Assembly (NCBI GenBank): GCA_037954235.1
Contig: JBBMOA010000003.1
Coordinates: 6,439,453 to 6,503,452, forward strand
Reading direction: 5' to 3'
From: Aulostomus chinensis
Lineage: Eukaryota > Chordata > Actinopteri > Syngnathiformes > Aulostomidae
DNA: 64,000 nucleotides
The translations under genes were made by a program, and so were the position numbers. The notes below the pieces were generated by a model, which was given only the letters and a program-made list of their open reading frames with translations, searched no databases and was not told where the DNA came from. This document shows positions 12,073 to 26,163 of this stretch, piece after piece (within the stretch, counting starts at the first letter, position 1; each line of letters begins with the position of its first letter).

Positions 12073-13888
12073 GTGAGTGGGTGTGGCTGACCAGGGAGTG
12101 TAAACCATCTGGAAGAAAAGCTTGAATCCCAAACTGTGCCATCTATCAAAACACATTTGAGTAAAGTTACTTTGAAAGTCAATCAAGCATTAATAACAAC
12201 ACATTAATGTTGAAACTTTCAAGATTTATGGGTCAATTTAGAGACCAATAAAACTTCTTTTTGTTCCTGCTGAATTGTTCTTTGTATTGCATGGCTGCAG
12301 TCAGACAGGTGGCTGAACACCCTGGATTATGATTTTGGATGAATGGACCATGCCTGAAATTCAATATCAGCTACATGACGTCAGGCTTTTGACTCCAGAG
12401 GCAACAATACAGAAAGCATCTGCTGGGGTGACACTTGCCGGCTCTTTTTTTTTCTTTCCATTCTAGTGTGAATGTGTGTGGCTATTCGTGGCACACACAC
12501 ACAAGAAATACCGACAGCCAACTGTTGCCAAGTGGCAACCATGAAAAAGCTTGAGGAGAACAGTTTCCCCAGAAACACCCTTTTTCTGAAGACAGCTCCC
12601 CCAGTGGGTTTAAGGGGAGTTGGGGGGGGGCTCTGTCCTGGGAAAACAGGGGTTTCTATGGAAAGCTAAAGGCGAATGTTAGACAGGCGTGTCAAAAGTT
12701 CAGGACCTTGGCTGACTGCTGGAGGACTGCACAAGTCCAGAACAATGTGCCAGGATGTCTGAAGCTACCTATGCAAGTACAACCTCAGTGCTCCTGACTG
12801 GAGTGGCCTTTGAAATGATGCAGTGGGCTTTAAATTGCTGTAATAAGAAACCATCTTAAATCTTTCTCTGCCTTTTTAAAATAACAAGTAAATGGGAGCA
12901 CCGTTCATCAGTATGAGTTCATGTATTGGAACGAATTGGACCATTTTGATTCAATCCAAATGTGAGGCGTGATGCAATCGATGCAACCCGTCAATGTCGC
13001 ATTTAACTTGATAAAGGAAAATGATCATATTTCTGAAGCACTAATTAATGTACTACAACTAATGTAACCAGTGTTGTCATAACATGACTGCTGGAGCTAC
13101 TGGTAACCTTGCGCCATTGTGCTTCTGCGCCACCCGCTCAGACAGACAGTGGACACATCGCCTCAGTAGAGTAGTATTTTCACAACCTGCCTATCATGTG
13201 TCTTCTTACTATGACACTTCCTGTTGCTTGACACTCCCTCAGGATTCAGAGGGCACAGGGTTCTGTTAAACTTTCACAATAATCCCTCAACCCCCCCCCC
13301 ACCCCCACCAAACACCACTACACCTCCTCTCGAGGAAGCTTGAAACAGCGCTGAGGCACTCAGACTGGCGTTGTCAGTGTTTCTATGAATATGTAACTGC
13401 ATCTGTGCATTTGAGCACTGCAAGCCCCCAGTGTTACTTAGCAACATTTGCCCCTTGGTGGTAGGTTCAGCTATGGCTCACAGTGTTGGCATATATAAGG
13501 TGCACAGTCTCACTCACTGGGCCGGATTTACAAGGCTTTGATTTGGACATTCTTTAAGCCGATATTAAATTTTGGTTCCATTCCTCATTTACTGTACTCT
13601 AATCCTGGCGGAAAAAAACGAATCACTATGTGACTAATTCATGCTTCAGAATATGTTGGCACATGGAACGTGCCGGGTTTATGTTACTGAAAAAGTGCTC
13701 TCTACACACCAGTGAGCCTTGAGGCAGGTTTCATAAATACACACATCTTGTTCCTAAAGGAGAGTTCAAGTTGTTTTTTTTGTTTTTTCTTGCTTACCAG
13801 GAATAATCTTTTCCACCCGCTCCACCTCAGGAGCTTTAATCTGGCTGCAAATGAACTACAGTAGGCCTCTGTTTCCAGGGTTATGGAG

Positions 13889-13889
<1 letters not shown>

Positions 13890-13937
<48 letters not shown>

Positions 13938-13954
13938 CGTGCGTGTGTGTGTGT
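13890..13954. repeat. (GT)n microsatellite with GTGC units
   Basis: About 30 GT units interrupted near the right end by GCGTGCGTGCGT. Confidence 0.98.
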
Positions 13955-14906
13955 TTTCTTCAACGTCCATTCTCAATTGTTACTCAAACACATGCATACG
14001 AATATGTTCCGTGACTGAAAATATTTAACAAAATTTGGTAATTCATGCTGCTATTTTTCACAACAACTATTTTAAAAGATCAACACGTTGGACACTGATT
14101 AAAGTTTAGTTTTGGGTGAACACAAAGAGCAGTTGTTATCTCCTTCCTTATCCTTCCCAGCTGGTTGCACCAGGCCCCGGTCAGGCTTTCATTCCAGGTA
14201 TTAAGGCGTCCTCAGTGATCCATTGCCACGTGTGTAACTTGTGATTGGATCTCACTTCCCTGCTTTCTATGCAAATAAACACTCACACCTTTACGATTTT
14301 TTTTTTAAGACCAAATGTGTTTAATAGGCAGGATGCAGCGATTTTAGTATACTCACCATTAACATTCAAATATCTGATTATCGGGATGTGTGTATAAGGG
14401 TGAGGAGAAGAATCCTGAACAACTTGGTCCCAGCCTGATGAAGTGAAATTCCAACTTTTCAGGAGATGCATCTCAGGGCAACATCAGCGCATCCTGAGTG
14501 CATTCAGTCTTGGTGATGGGAATCATGTATGTGTTTGTCAAATTTTACATTTCATCTACAAGTTAAAACAACAGAATCACTTCTAACCCAAAAGTCCTCA
14601 ATTTCAATCCAGAAAAGACATCTTTGACTTGTTGCCTTAACTTAGATGTTTTAGCTTCATTGTGCAAAACTAATATACAAAGCCTGCCTCTCCAGGCTCG
14701 CCCTTTTCGAATTTCAATAACAGAAGATGAGGTTGTGATTTTGCGTGGCAACTGTTTTTTGACACAAATGTGATGTGGAAACTTAATGCCTCTTTTTGAA
14801 ATTAATTATTATAACAGTTGCAATCTGGATATTAAATGAGGAAGAAGCAGATGCCAGGATTTTAAACTTGAACTATTTTGTGGAAAACTCATATCAACAA
14901 AGAAAG

Positions 14907-14975
14907 TTAAGAATAATGAGAATAAGAATACTTGCTTCATCCCACACTGGGGAAATTTACATAGTTACAGTGGCA
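14907..14975 (-). mobile_element. LINE 3' end, severely 5'-truncated
   Basis: On the minus strand the sequence reads TGTAAATTTCCCCAGTGTGG, then GATGAAGCAAGTATTCTTATTC and further ATTCTT-like units. This is the typical ending of fish L2/CR1-type LINEs: 'gggatgaataaagtattct' plus a short tandem tail. Only the last 70 bp or so are recognisable, as expected from abortive target-primed reverse transcription. Confidence 0.6.
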
Positions 14976-17900
14976 TTTACAGAGAGAAGAAAGGATAATA
15001 TAAATTGAAAAGAAAAGAAATATTTATGAAATAAGAAAAAGCAAAAACTTCTCACCATAACACAGTGTTTGTGTGCCTCGATGTAAATCTTTATCCCCGT
15101 CAGAAGTCCTTTTATGGCCTTTGTATGGTCTCTGCTATGTTTTTGGCGAGTTACCATCGCTGACTGGCTACAGGCATGTTTACAGTCATGCCTACATTTT
15201 TGCGTTCGTGCACAAGTGTCCTTGTGTTTTTTTCATAACACAAACTCAATGCCTACACTATCAAAAAGGCATTATTCTATCGTGCTGTTACTGGTAAACA
15301 CTCCACAGAGCACTTTTAAATTTCCTGTAGTTACCTCAGACATCGGGAATCATTTCTTTTTTTAGTGAAAAAAGCAAACACAGTGTGCTGCACTGATTAA
15401 AGCCGAACACTAACATCCTTTTAATCTGCCTTTCCTTTATTTAGTTTCTGTGTGTATTGACAAAAATTGGAGAGTTCGTGGTTTAGCTCATGCTTTACTC
15501 AGCAAGCGCAATGACCAGCAAAGGGAGCTGTAAAAGTTTTATAGCACAAACTACCCCTCCTGTTTTATTGCGAACATTATTGCATTTTTTTTTAACAAAA
15601 ACACTGTTAGACATTGTTTCCATTGCAGAAGCTGATTATTCATCCTTGTGCTCCTTCACTGTTCACCCTGTTGAGAATGAGTTTGCATCACTGTCATCTG
15701 CACATGTGCACCTAAGCTTTGAAATCTTTTCGCTGAGTTGGACTAATTATTCACGCAGTTGCCAAATGACACAACCCTGGGTCCAAAAGCCTAATTTCTT
15801 CCCTGAATGCAATTTGCTGGCAGTAGTTCTTCTTATTATTTTTTTAAATTTTCCATTTAATTTATCGTTAATATGGCTGTGTTTCCTAAATCATTAACAT
15901 CTTTTGAAGCGCCGATGGAGTATGCAAGGTTTATACAGGTTAAGCCGTGAGATGTTTCATGTAGTTTGTGGATGTTGCTGACAGGGATGTGTATTTTACA
16001 TTCATTGGGGATGTTATTGGTTTTTCCTGGGAGGTCTTCAATATGGTTTGATAGACATAGAACATAAGGCTTGTGTATGAGGAATAATGATATCAGGAGC
16101 ACGTTTATGCAAAATATCACCAATTAAACTAATCACCAGTTAGAGTGGAACACCAGCATGGACACTGGCAGCAGAAACACTTCAATTCTCAACAGCTCGC
16201 ATTAAAAACTGTGCAAATCTATAAGAATGTGATTCAACTAATACATTTTACGGATGATGAAAGGGAAAAGTATGAATACGGAGTATTAAGAGGTCAATTT
16301 GGACTTACTCTTTTCCTCTCACTCTTCACTCTGATCTGTTTCATACCAAAACAAATTAACAGTGGCAAGAGGCGTGCTTTTTGAATGGCGCAATTACACT
16401 GAAATACTAATTAAGAACAAAGTACAACCTCTTAAGCTGAGACAGCATCAAGTTTGTGTCCTTGTCCAGAAATGTCTTGTGTTCACTTCAGTTTCACACC
16501 CTTGACTGTTCACTGTTTGGCTTCACAATACAGTGGATCCTGTGGAATATGCTCAGAACGCCACTTGGATTAGCGGTGGATTGAATTGTATACATGCTGG
16601 ACGAATTTGATTCCCAACCACATTATCTTGGCGTGTTAATCCAACTTCCAGAAATTCAATTTAGTACAATTTCAGTTTCATGTTCACGTGTTCTTTAAAA
16701 GTCCAGTTTTAGTTGTACTTATATCATGTGAAATTAGTGATTTGTATTTGAAATGCAACGCATTCTTCTTTGTATCATAACACAGTGAAATCTGACTTCA
16801 AAGACACGATGCATTTTTGATTTAATGTAACTTACACTTCTTGAAGAATGAAGGGTTGCCAGATGCTATCTGTTACTGTAGAGCTTTCCAGAGATCGTTA
16901 CACTTAGCAGTTTCTTTCATCGTTAATGTCCTTGTGACAGCTTTTGCATAGCGACATTCAACAAAATGTGTGGAAACAAAGGATTCACTAAATGTGGCTC
17001 CGCTGTCTCAGTCTTCCCTGCCCCCTGACCTCCCCAGGCCTGTATCGATTACACATATTCATTGTGCTGCCTATTGATCAGTAACAGCTAACTGATTACT
17101 ATAGTGACTTTATGACCCAATGTCCTACATAGGAAGAGGCAGTCAAGAGTTGATGACCTGATTTTAATCGTATCCTCTTGAGGGACTTACAGACACTAGG
17201 CTCTGGCGTGTTGCTACATTGCTTTAAACCAGAACTGTTGTTACTGTGAGAGCGGCGGCATTAGCAGCATTAGCCGCTCCTGAGGGGATTTTATTGGACG
17301 GCAAAAGCAGACTACAGGTGTGGGCAGCTAAAGAAGTGAACAATCCTCTCAGCGAGTGCACGATAATCTTACTTTGAGTCTGCTCATCCTGTGTTTGTGG
17401 TGCGTGAGGCCTGGAACATCCTTTTACCTACAATCCATATTCTGTTATACTGAGCAATTATTTTGGTCTATCGTTGCTTTGGTAGTAGTTTAGGTCCATT
17501 AATCGGTGGTCGTCTTCTTTTAAGCAGTGTTTTTTACTCTGGCCTATGATTTTAAAGGGAAAGCTGTTACAGAAAATATAAAAAGATTTAGTTTTTAATC
17601 AGGTAAAGGTTTAGACTGGTTTTACAATGTTCCTACTGGTTCTTTATTTATTATTTATGTCATTGTATATTTGTCAATTGGCCCATTCTTATTGTCACAA
17701 CATCTTGAAAAGACGAACGCCAACACTGCTGTCATGCATTTCTTTTTCTCTGAGGTTTCTTACCATCCTCCCGTCCATGGCTGGGGTCTGTTTCAGTATG
17801 AGCATCACCGCTGTAGAGTTGGACTTCACAACAAGATACAAATCATGATACACGGGTCAGGATACGATGTTATCGTGACGTGGAGACTCGCTTCCAACCC

Positions 17901-18737
17901 AATTCTGATGCACATCTGCTGAGACAGATAGTGAAGGCTTTTTTTACTGTGAGCACATTAAATGTAGTAGCCATAACATCATCTGAAGTACAGTTTGCTG
18001 CCATATTCTGCATGGGTTAAGAAGATACACTTTTATCCCAATATATATTTTATTCAATCTGGTTACTAGGAGCTGGAATATTGATACAGTATTGTAGAAA
18101 TAAAATCCCCAAATATTGCTTTATTAGTAATGAAAACAAGTTGCAGATGTTTAAAAAAAAGCACTGGCAATATTGTCTTGTAGTATCAGTGAGAAATATG
18201 GCTGAAGGAAGGCTGTTTTTGTTGGGGACTGTTTTGGGTAGCAGATTAATACACATGGTGTGTACTAACTTCTGTGTTCCAACTGTGTTGCTCTATCACA
18301 GTGTTCTAGTGTTACTGCCTGAGCAGTGTGGTGCAACTTTGTCACAAAATAAAAGGAGATTTAACAACTCTCTGATGTGATGTGAATAAAATGAAATTGA
18401 ATCAACTACGGCCCGCAATTAATAATAGCTGTGTTTCCAAATCGGACATCGGAGGGCAGATTTACAGGACAGGAACCCGTTTTAGCGTGACACTCATTAT
18501 ATTTATGCAATGAACAATAGAAAATGCAAGGTTAATCCTTTAATCCACTACAAGTGAAATTAGTTCTATATTATTAAAGTCATCGACAGTGTAACACAGT
18601 TGAACTGATTTGCCCTGATTTCTGTGAAAGGAGTCTGGACTGTGATGAACAGCTGGACTAAATACTGTAGGGTTCATTAGTTTGGCACAGTAGCAGAAGG
18701 GGATATTCTCATTGATTGCCCCTGGGCCTCCACCACC

Positions 18738-18762
18738 GCTGCTGCTGCTGCTGCTGCTGCAG
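18738..18762. repeat. (GCT)n trinucleotide repeat
   Basis: About eight GCT units, following CCACCACC. It reads as poly-Ser on the minus strand, with no supporting gene. Confidence 0.95.
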
Positions 18763-20101
18763 CATATCTGCTTCTTCAAGCATCATCTTAAAGCTAAAGT
18801 TCACTGGTCATTTCTACTCTGCATCACATGAAATCCAAGTGGAATATATGGAACACAGGTTCTGAACCTGCATGTGAATATATGTCTGGTTGGTGGGTTG
18901 ATGATTTAGGTCTGACATCGTCTGCAAATTGATTGTAGCTGGTTGCAGGCCACATTCCAACATTAAACCACTGCCTGCCACCCCTAAATCAGACTGACTC
19001 TGAGTGTTGTAGCCTCAAACTTCCTGTAAATTATGCTGTGTTAAATGGCCCTACTGGCATTATAGAAACACCTGAATCCATTACTGTGTCACTGTTTTAC
19101 CTCTTGAGAGATCACAAGATGACATGAGATCCATCTTGCAAGGCTTGAAGGGAGGAACTACTCTTGGCTACAGCCGTGGTTTGGGTGTGACGACAGCGAC
19201 ACTCCTAGTTCATGATGGTGGCTCCTTAAAGAGGTTAGCATAGATGATATTAGCATCTTTTACAGCAGAACTGAAGAGTATTTTCTCTTTCAATGAAGGG
19301 AAAAGAGCTCCACTCTGTTGGCAGCAGAGTTAATCATAGCGGCGCTGAGTCAACGTCTGTGTAAAAGGGATAGCCATTCAAATGTATTTGGATAAGTTTT
19401 TCTTATTTACTTACAGCTCAAACTTCCATCACAGTTTATGGACCAACTCATTCCTCTTGAGTATTTAAACTATCATACTTCCTGCTGGTGTGTAGATTTC
19501 AAGGGCTAAGACCGATTGTAGAGTTAAAAGTGTGATAGTAGCTCCAGAATTCTAAACCTCTGATTTCCCGTTTTAAAATGTTTTTAATGACATTGTCATT
19601 GTTCCTAGTGACATAAATACAAGACGTGTATAATTATGTAAATTCTAAGAAATAATGTTTGTCAGTAGCAGGTGGCTCTATAAACTTTAATATCCATAAG
19701 CCCCTGCAGCTTTTGCTATGAAAGCGAAGTAATGAAACTGAGTTTTTCTTTCCATACAAGCAGCCTAAGTGTTCCAGCTGCGAGTATCTGGATTGCTTTG
19801 GTCAGTTTACATTTTCTGGATACGGTCTTATTGGACTACATGGTGAAATTCCAGGATCTGAGCAGTACGAGTGATGAGCTCAGTGTTCTAACGGTGAATG
19901 AGGCAACGAGACAAACACGGTGAAGCACCTTTGAGAAGCTCCACTGGAGAGAAGTCACTGCATAAATGAAAGCCATTTACCAGTCAAACTTATTTTTGGA
20001 GTGAAAGTGTGAGGCAGGCAGTGAGGGTAGAGGAGGGGGATTTCAGTGAGAATTAAAAACCATTGGTAATTAAAGTAGGCAGATGAGGCTTAGCTGATGA
20101 C

Positions 20102-20102
<1 letters not shown>

Positions 20103-20140
<38 letters not shown>

Positions 20141-20143
20141 CGC

Positions 20144-20179
<36 letters not shown>
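20103..20179. repeat. Long (GT)n microsatellite
   Basis: A GT tract of nearly 80 bp with a GCGTGCGCGTC interruption in the middle. Alternating purine-pyrimidine throughout most of its length. Confidence 0.98.
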
Positions 20180-20183
<4 letters not shown>

Positions 20184-22914
20184 TCCCCCATCGACTAAAA
20201 AACAATCAATCAGGACTAATACGAGGAAGTAGAATTGGCACACATGCCATGTGTTGTCAGATTACGATGATGAGCTTATCCTGTTGACATGCTTTTAGAA
20301 AACATTGCATTGAATGAATTGGCCATAGAGACAGCGTGCTGCTCCTCTCGCGCAGCGTGAAAGCACAATTAGACGAAATGACCAAGCCGTTGCTGCTATC
20401 TCATTAAGGCTTAGCCTGTGTTCAGACCAAAACAGCCCTGCATTAAAACAATACAAAAGGCTGCATTGGTGGAGGCTGGTTGCCTAGGTACTGGTGGCAC
20501 AATGAAATACAGTCCAATTGTAAGTAACGCATCAGTGTGTTTAAAGGCTTATCAAACACCCAAACCTTCCTCTGTCGTCTGCAAGAACCACAAACAGGAT
20601 TCCTGTCATGTTACAAAGTCGTTTCAGTGGAACACTCAAAATCACAATGATCACGAGTTGAGTAGTAGAATTTGTGTTTATTTTACAAGGCATTCGACCA
20701 ACAATATGTCACAGCTATCTGCATTGCTGGAAACTGGGCTGCTTCAGGCTAGTGACTCAAATAGCTGTGTTTTTGTTTTGTTTTTTTTAACGCTGGTCTG
20801 AAAATCAGTCTGACTACCAACCTCTTACTACTTCTCTGTAAAATAAAGATCTCATTCTCATTGCACACCACCAGTTAAGAGTTCCTCCGGTGTCCTCTGT
20901 CTACCTCTTCAGTCTCCTCTTTTCTGTCCCTGTGGTGCAACACTTTCAGTTTCAGTTTTGACCTCAAGGTTGGTCAGCATTCCTGGCAGCTTTTGTGTTT
21001 ATAACCTTTGTTCATTTCACAGTGGAATGACTCGACAAAGCCCAAGAGGCTCCAGACTAACTTTTCCACCGGTCGCACATGAGCTTCCAATGCCTTTAGA
21101 ATAGTGTGGTCTTTATCAATGACTGAATAGTTGCATACCCTTTGCATCTATGCAAGATTAACAGGCTGTCAAGACTTGATGTTTGAAAAATATTGTAGAA
21201 GTTGAAAAAAACGATTTATTATGAAGGTAGATAGAGTAATTTAGAAATACAATATCAAAGCTAAGCTTAACAACAGCATGTTGTTGCTTGTTTTAGTGCT
21301 GCGCAACCAATTGCTCCTCTACACAGGAATAAAATTCAATAAAAGAAATTAACTTAGAGGACACATGGTTTTGATCATCCTCCTTATCTTTGACTTCAGT
21401 TAAATGCTGCAGCACTTTTGACTGCTTGTCACATTCATTTATCAAAGCAAGACCTTTGTCTGTACTTGTCTGTTATGGTGCAGTCCAGCACAACAAGAAT
21501 ATGTGGTTATCTGTGTTTCCCTTTCGGAAACGCATCTGCAAACTTGGAGCAAACTAGCAGCAGTTGTCCACAAATCACTTCCAGTGTTGTGATTTTGCCT
21601 TATTAATTTTGTTTTGTCAGAGTTGTCTTTTGAACCGTCTCTGGAGGAAATCTAACCCGAAAGACGATCAATTCTGTTGCTTGTCTTGGGGGTTGGTTAA
21701 CAATAACAACCTCCCATATTTTGTATCTCTGTCCTCTATATTTTCACTACTTACAACCTCCACAAGCATTACACAGATTACCCTGGTTTCCCTACTTGTC
21801 TTTTTCATTACTCTCATGTCATCTTTGCTTACATTTAGGATGCACAGTCTCATGGCAAGATCAAAACAACTGCCGCTCACATGACTTTCAACAATGGGCA
21901 AAGGCTTCAAAGCCTAAGGTGTTTTTTCGTCAGTGCTTGGTTCCCCAGTGCTATCGAAAAGTCCCATTTTAAACCATGATAATAATAATGCTGCATTCAA
22001 ATGGAATCAGGCAGATGGTAGGCGCCAATCAGACAGTACTCTCTGTACGGCACTGGAAAAAACAGGCACACACTGATGGAATAGCAAGATGGCAAATCGA
22101 AGCACGTGTGGAATTTGTGGTGCTGTGATGATATCATAATTTATTGCTTGCTAAACAAGCTCCTCAGTTGGTTATGTTTCCTGCTGTGTGAGGAAGCTAC
22201 GTTACGCGCACTGACCACAATGACTACGGTTAATTTGCCGGTATTTTCTGCCAGTCTCATTTGATTATACCATCCTGATCTCATCTACTTAAGATTTGGC
22301 GTCTACTGTCTAGCTGATTCCTTCTGAATCCAGCTCAATGCAGTAATCATGGCTGATAAACAACAAAACAGATCATCGTGCATGCACGCTAATGCAACCA
22401 TGTGAAACTTTCAATCACCAACTCATAAAAAAAATAGTCACATATGCCACCATTTTGGTCACAGTTTAGAGCCCTGCTGAGAGGGCAGGGCAGGAGTTGT
22501 ATTTAGACCTTGTATATATTTTCCAAGGAACAGAGACGGGGGAAAAAGCTGAAATTGTCGGTATTTAATTACAGAGCGGCCATGGGCAAAGCCACTCTGT
22601 CAATGGTAGTTTTAAGACCAACAGCTCAACAACCTCAGGAATGGTGGCATTGTTGGTTTTGGTGATGCTGTGTCATTTCCCCCTTGAGGAGCAGAGTTTT
22701 TTTTTTTTTTTTTTTTGATGTTTTGGGGATTTATACATGCTCCAGCTCAACTGAACAGCCAAAATTAAGAGGCCTGTAATAGAAGAACATTGTGTCATCA
22801 TCATGTGTACCAAGGCAAGATGGGCAACACACCAACTGCAGGACTTTGTATCGCCCAAGTGTCTGTTTTCCCATGAGAATCCTTTTTGTGACCATTTTAG
22901 TTCTGCAAAGTATT

Positions 22915-22943
22915 TGTCTCCTGTTAAGATAAAACAGGAGACA
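22915..22943. repeat. Perfect 11-bp inverted repeat (hairpin)
   Basis: TGTCTCCTGTT (22915-22925) and AACAGGAGACA (22933-22943) are exact reverse complements around a 7-nt loop. No T run follows and no element ends coincide with it. Confidence 0.85.
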
Positions 22944-25626
22944 GGCTTTTCTTTGTGGCACCAAAAACTTCATGTATATGTGGACCAGTGAATGTTTGAG
23001 GGGACCCCAGGGTGGGATGTCCCCATCTGCTGAGTTTTTAGTTGGATGTTTGCCTGCCTATTTTGGCGGGTGACTCACTGGTTCTGGCAAGGGTTAATGA
23101 ATACTCCATGTCACCGGTTGAGTTACTTTACATTCCCTAACAATGGGAAGCCTGGCACCATCCTTTTTTATGGGCACAAAGGGAGCCATTAAGGTTTATA
23201 TGCATCCGGATTCAGGTTGCTTCGCTATATGAGAAAACTTGCCGGGCTGTTGCATGTCTGAGAGCTCCTTCATGATTTTGTTGAAGACACTGCTTCATTG
23301 AGGAAAGGCACTCCTCCAGGCCCTCTGGTGACTCACCTATAAGTTGTTTACTCAACCTGATGAACCATTGTGTGATAAAAGTAGTCTTTAATCCTGCAAA
23401 AGGAAGCAAACAGAGAGGAACAAATATTAGAGGAAAGAACGCAATCCTTCCTGTTTCTGTCTCATCAATTCTATCAATCCATCAGTCTCGCCCACAGTTC
23501 TCTCACAGTGCTCTCTTTCTACTTCAGCTTTTGACTTGCCTCTGCTCCAGGCCTCGCCCTCACAGTTCAGGTCAAAGATAAATGGGAATAATATATGAGT
23601 TGGTGTCTTACATCTGCGCTGGCTTCTTACCTGAGGGAATCACAACAAAACAAGACCTGGCACATCCGAGCCGGAAGGAGCTCCTGCATCAGCTGTCAGA
23701 GAGCTGCCGAATGGAAAACCACTTTCACAAGCTGGAGGGTGGATTGGGAAAAGTCCAGGTTCGACCAAACTTTGTCCAAGTTTAGGCAGCATTCCTAGAC
23801 AATGACAGTCATTTGGATTTCTGTGGGAAGGGACTGCTCTTGCCTTTATGGCTTCAGCACACCTGTGGGGAAGTTCAAGCATGAAATCTTTTCTAGGCTG
23901 AGATTACGATGAGACAACTTGGGTGACACGTAGCATTTCATATTTTCAGCCTTATTTTTAAATTTTCAGTAAATTATGTAGATTATTGCAGTATGGATTA
24001 TACATCTCAATATATCTCTGTTTTAAAATAGTCATTCATTTTGTCGTTGCTTTTTAGTGTCTGGTCTTCTTCTAACCATCCGCGGTCATGTCTTTGAGAG
24101 GATTTAGAATTCGACCAGCTCTCTTTTTTTTGTCACAGCCACTTTTTGGACTTATATAAAGGTGACTGTAGTCACTGCGTTCGCCTCACCATGTTCAGTT
24201 CTTTGTTGTTGCACTCAACAATAGTGGGCTTGTTGGCAGAATGGAGGCCGTCACCTGTGCAGCATGAATTAAGGAGACATGGCAGGCATCACAAATGGTG
24301 TGAGCTGGCTTTGTAGAGAAAGCTACTGGCTCCTGCTATCATCATCTGTTTCCATGTTATGGTTCCTCAAAGACCATTTGTGTTGTACTTCATTCTTTTG
24401 GCTTTCAGGAGAGAAAGCTGTAAAAATGTTCTCTAACTCTAAGTATTCTTCCTCCAGGTTTGGACACTCCTGGGAACCATGGAAAGATCAAAGATGACAA
24501 AAGAAGAGCAGTAGAGTTCTTCAGGTTCGAAAGCAAATATATTAATACTTGTATAAATATATATGTGTCTCTTGTCGTTGCTTTAAAGCTGACGTTTTGG
24601 TCTTTGCTAATGTTGTACACCAAAATAGCCAGATGTGTCAAGTACAGGGGTACTCACTATTTTAAATATTTTCCTTCACTTCACATGAATTGCACAATAG
24701 CCTATGGGATTTGAGTTTCCTCCTGCGGTGTCAAGTCTGTTCCCCCCCTAAACCACGTCCCACCACACTCAGCAGCTATTTTAAGTGTCAGCGGCTGCTC
24801 CCAATTACACGTGCCCACGCCAAACCAGAAGCTCTGGTCATGCAAACAGACACCTCCTCGCTGCGACTTTTATCTGTTTTCATATTTCCCTTCCCTACGT
24901 CTGCCCTCTTCTCTTTTCTGTTTTTGTCTTTGCCAAGGATTTTTGTGTTTTTCCTCCAGCCGACCTTGGCTACATAAATTAACGCCTGCTCCCGCCATGT
25001 CCGAGTGCCTCTCCACCTCTCTGTCCCATTGCTCTGCCAGGCTCCTATCCTGTGGGGGTTCCCACAAAGCCCAGTGTTTTGATTACATTGTTCAATCAGA
25101 GCCAGGACTATTTATTCCCAGGCTGGGGTAGCATAGCAGATCTGGTGGGAGGTTTGGCCAGAGAGGGGAAGTCGGGAAGCTGTTGAGGTTGAATCACACG
25201 GATGGTGTCTGAAATGTTTGTCTACTTATAACGTCTTTTTGTGGACCAAGAATGCAGCCAGCTGTTTCAAAGCAGGATGACATCCAATTGTGATCTGCAT
25301 ATAACCCAAACCCCATCATTCAGCTTTGGCCGTTGCAGAGTGGCAGATTTGACAAGTGGTTTGAGACGCCATGCAACTGTCAGCAGGACGGAGGCCCAGG
25401 CTCTGTTTTAGGCAGAATACACCCTTCAAGTGTCATGATTGAGACAAACGTCAGATCTGTGCTTTTTTTCTGGAATGCTATGCCGTAAGGAGTTCCAATG
25501 ACTCCAGTGACTGAGAGCGTAACCTTGTGAACACTGACTGGGTATGTTCACTACAACAAGCTTAACTGAATGCACCCCAACCCCATCAGCTTAACTAGTG
25601 CTTTTCCATTCCAAATTTATATGCCT

Positions 25627-25639
25627 TGACTTTTGACCT
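25627..25639 (-). promoter_or_regulatory. DR1-like nuclear-receptor element
   Basis: The minus strand reads AGGTCAAAAGTCA: two AGGTCA-type half-sites one base apart, with the second half-site one base off consensus. This type is bound by HNF4, COUP-TF and RXR heterodimers. Confidence 0.25.
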
Positions 25640-26065
25640 TTATGGAAAGATGCAAAGCTGGAGCATTGTTTGCAAGTATGACAGTGGAAGTATTAAGAGA
25701 CAAAGAAAACTCTTGTTTATTCAGATTCTTTTCAGGAGGATGATTCTTACAAACTGGAAACCCTGGAACTGATTGAAGGACTTCCCAGTCATGGAAAAGT
25801 GAACCCTTTGCAGTTTCTTGTTTCATTCTGGTGCATGTCTGTGGTATCTTTAGGACTGCAAGTCTGGTGTTGTTGTTTGTTACTGTTTGATCTGCAAGTT
25901 GAATTTTTAAAATTCTCTTCACAAGATCGCCCAGCAGTTGGAGAAGTGTAGTCGTATCCTCACAAACATTACATAACTGGTTGTTCTGGCTGTGGTTTAA
26001 CCACAGTGGTAGAAATAGAGATCTGATGAATCTGTGTCTGATATGCATCATGTACCCTTATAGCT

Positions 26066-26163
26066 TTCCATCTATCCACTGGCTACCTGTTAAATATAGA
26101 TTACTACAACACCCCATTAATCACATACAACCACAAATGTCTGCTCCCATATTCTACCTCTGA
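26066..26163 (+). pseudogene. LINE reverse-transcriptase C-terminal fragment
   Basis: The frame ending at 26163 reads SIHWLPVKYRLLQH, then a diverged stretch, then MSAPIFYL and a stop. The pairing of an HWLPVKYRI motif with a later (A)P.YL, about 18 residues on, is characteristic of the region just after the reverse-transcriptase palm in fish non-LTR retrotransposons. Upstream sequence does not continue the similarity and the downstream frame is closed, so this is a short decayed piece. The clade (L2, Rex3 or other) cannot be told from so little. Confidence 0.55.

Larger units (their letters stand above)
10852..20102. other. Intron-like sequence, mostly without recognised features
   Basis: Apart from the GT repeat at 13891, a LINE tail at 14907, the tiny splice-flanked segment at 12062, homopolymer runs (G at 11853, C near 13291) and a GCT repeat at 18738, I see only unique-looking AT-rich sequence. 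The 201-residue minus-strand frame (11577-12182) starts with TTG and is low-complexity. Confidence 0.5.

Noticed and set aside
11577..12182. 201-residue minus-strand open frame, the longest I noticed
   Set aside because: It starts with TTG, passes through a T-run (poly-Lys) and Ser/Pro-rich low complexity, and has no recognisable domain. One frame of this length is plausible by chance in 64 kb.
13492..13499. TATATAAG as a second TATA promoter (also TATATAAAG near 24154 and TATAAAA near 51878)
   Set aside because: AT-rich matches are expected by chance, and none has a CpG-rich start region or exon-donor pair after it.
15490..15897. 135-codon frame with an ATG start
   Set aside because: No domain or splice context. 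Hydrophobic composition follows from T-rich DNA.
25617..26051. 144-residue minus-strand frame next to the LINE fragment
   Set aside because: It is antisense to the LINE fragment's orientation and shows no reverse-transcriptase, endonuclease or gag-like motif.
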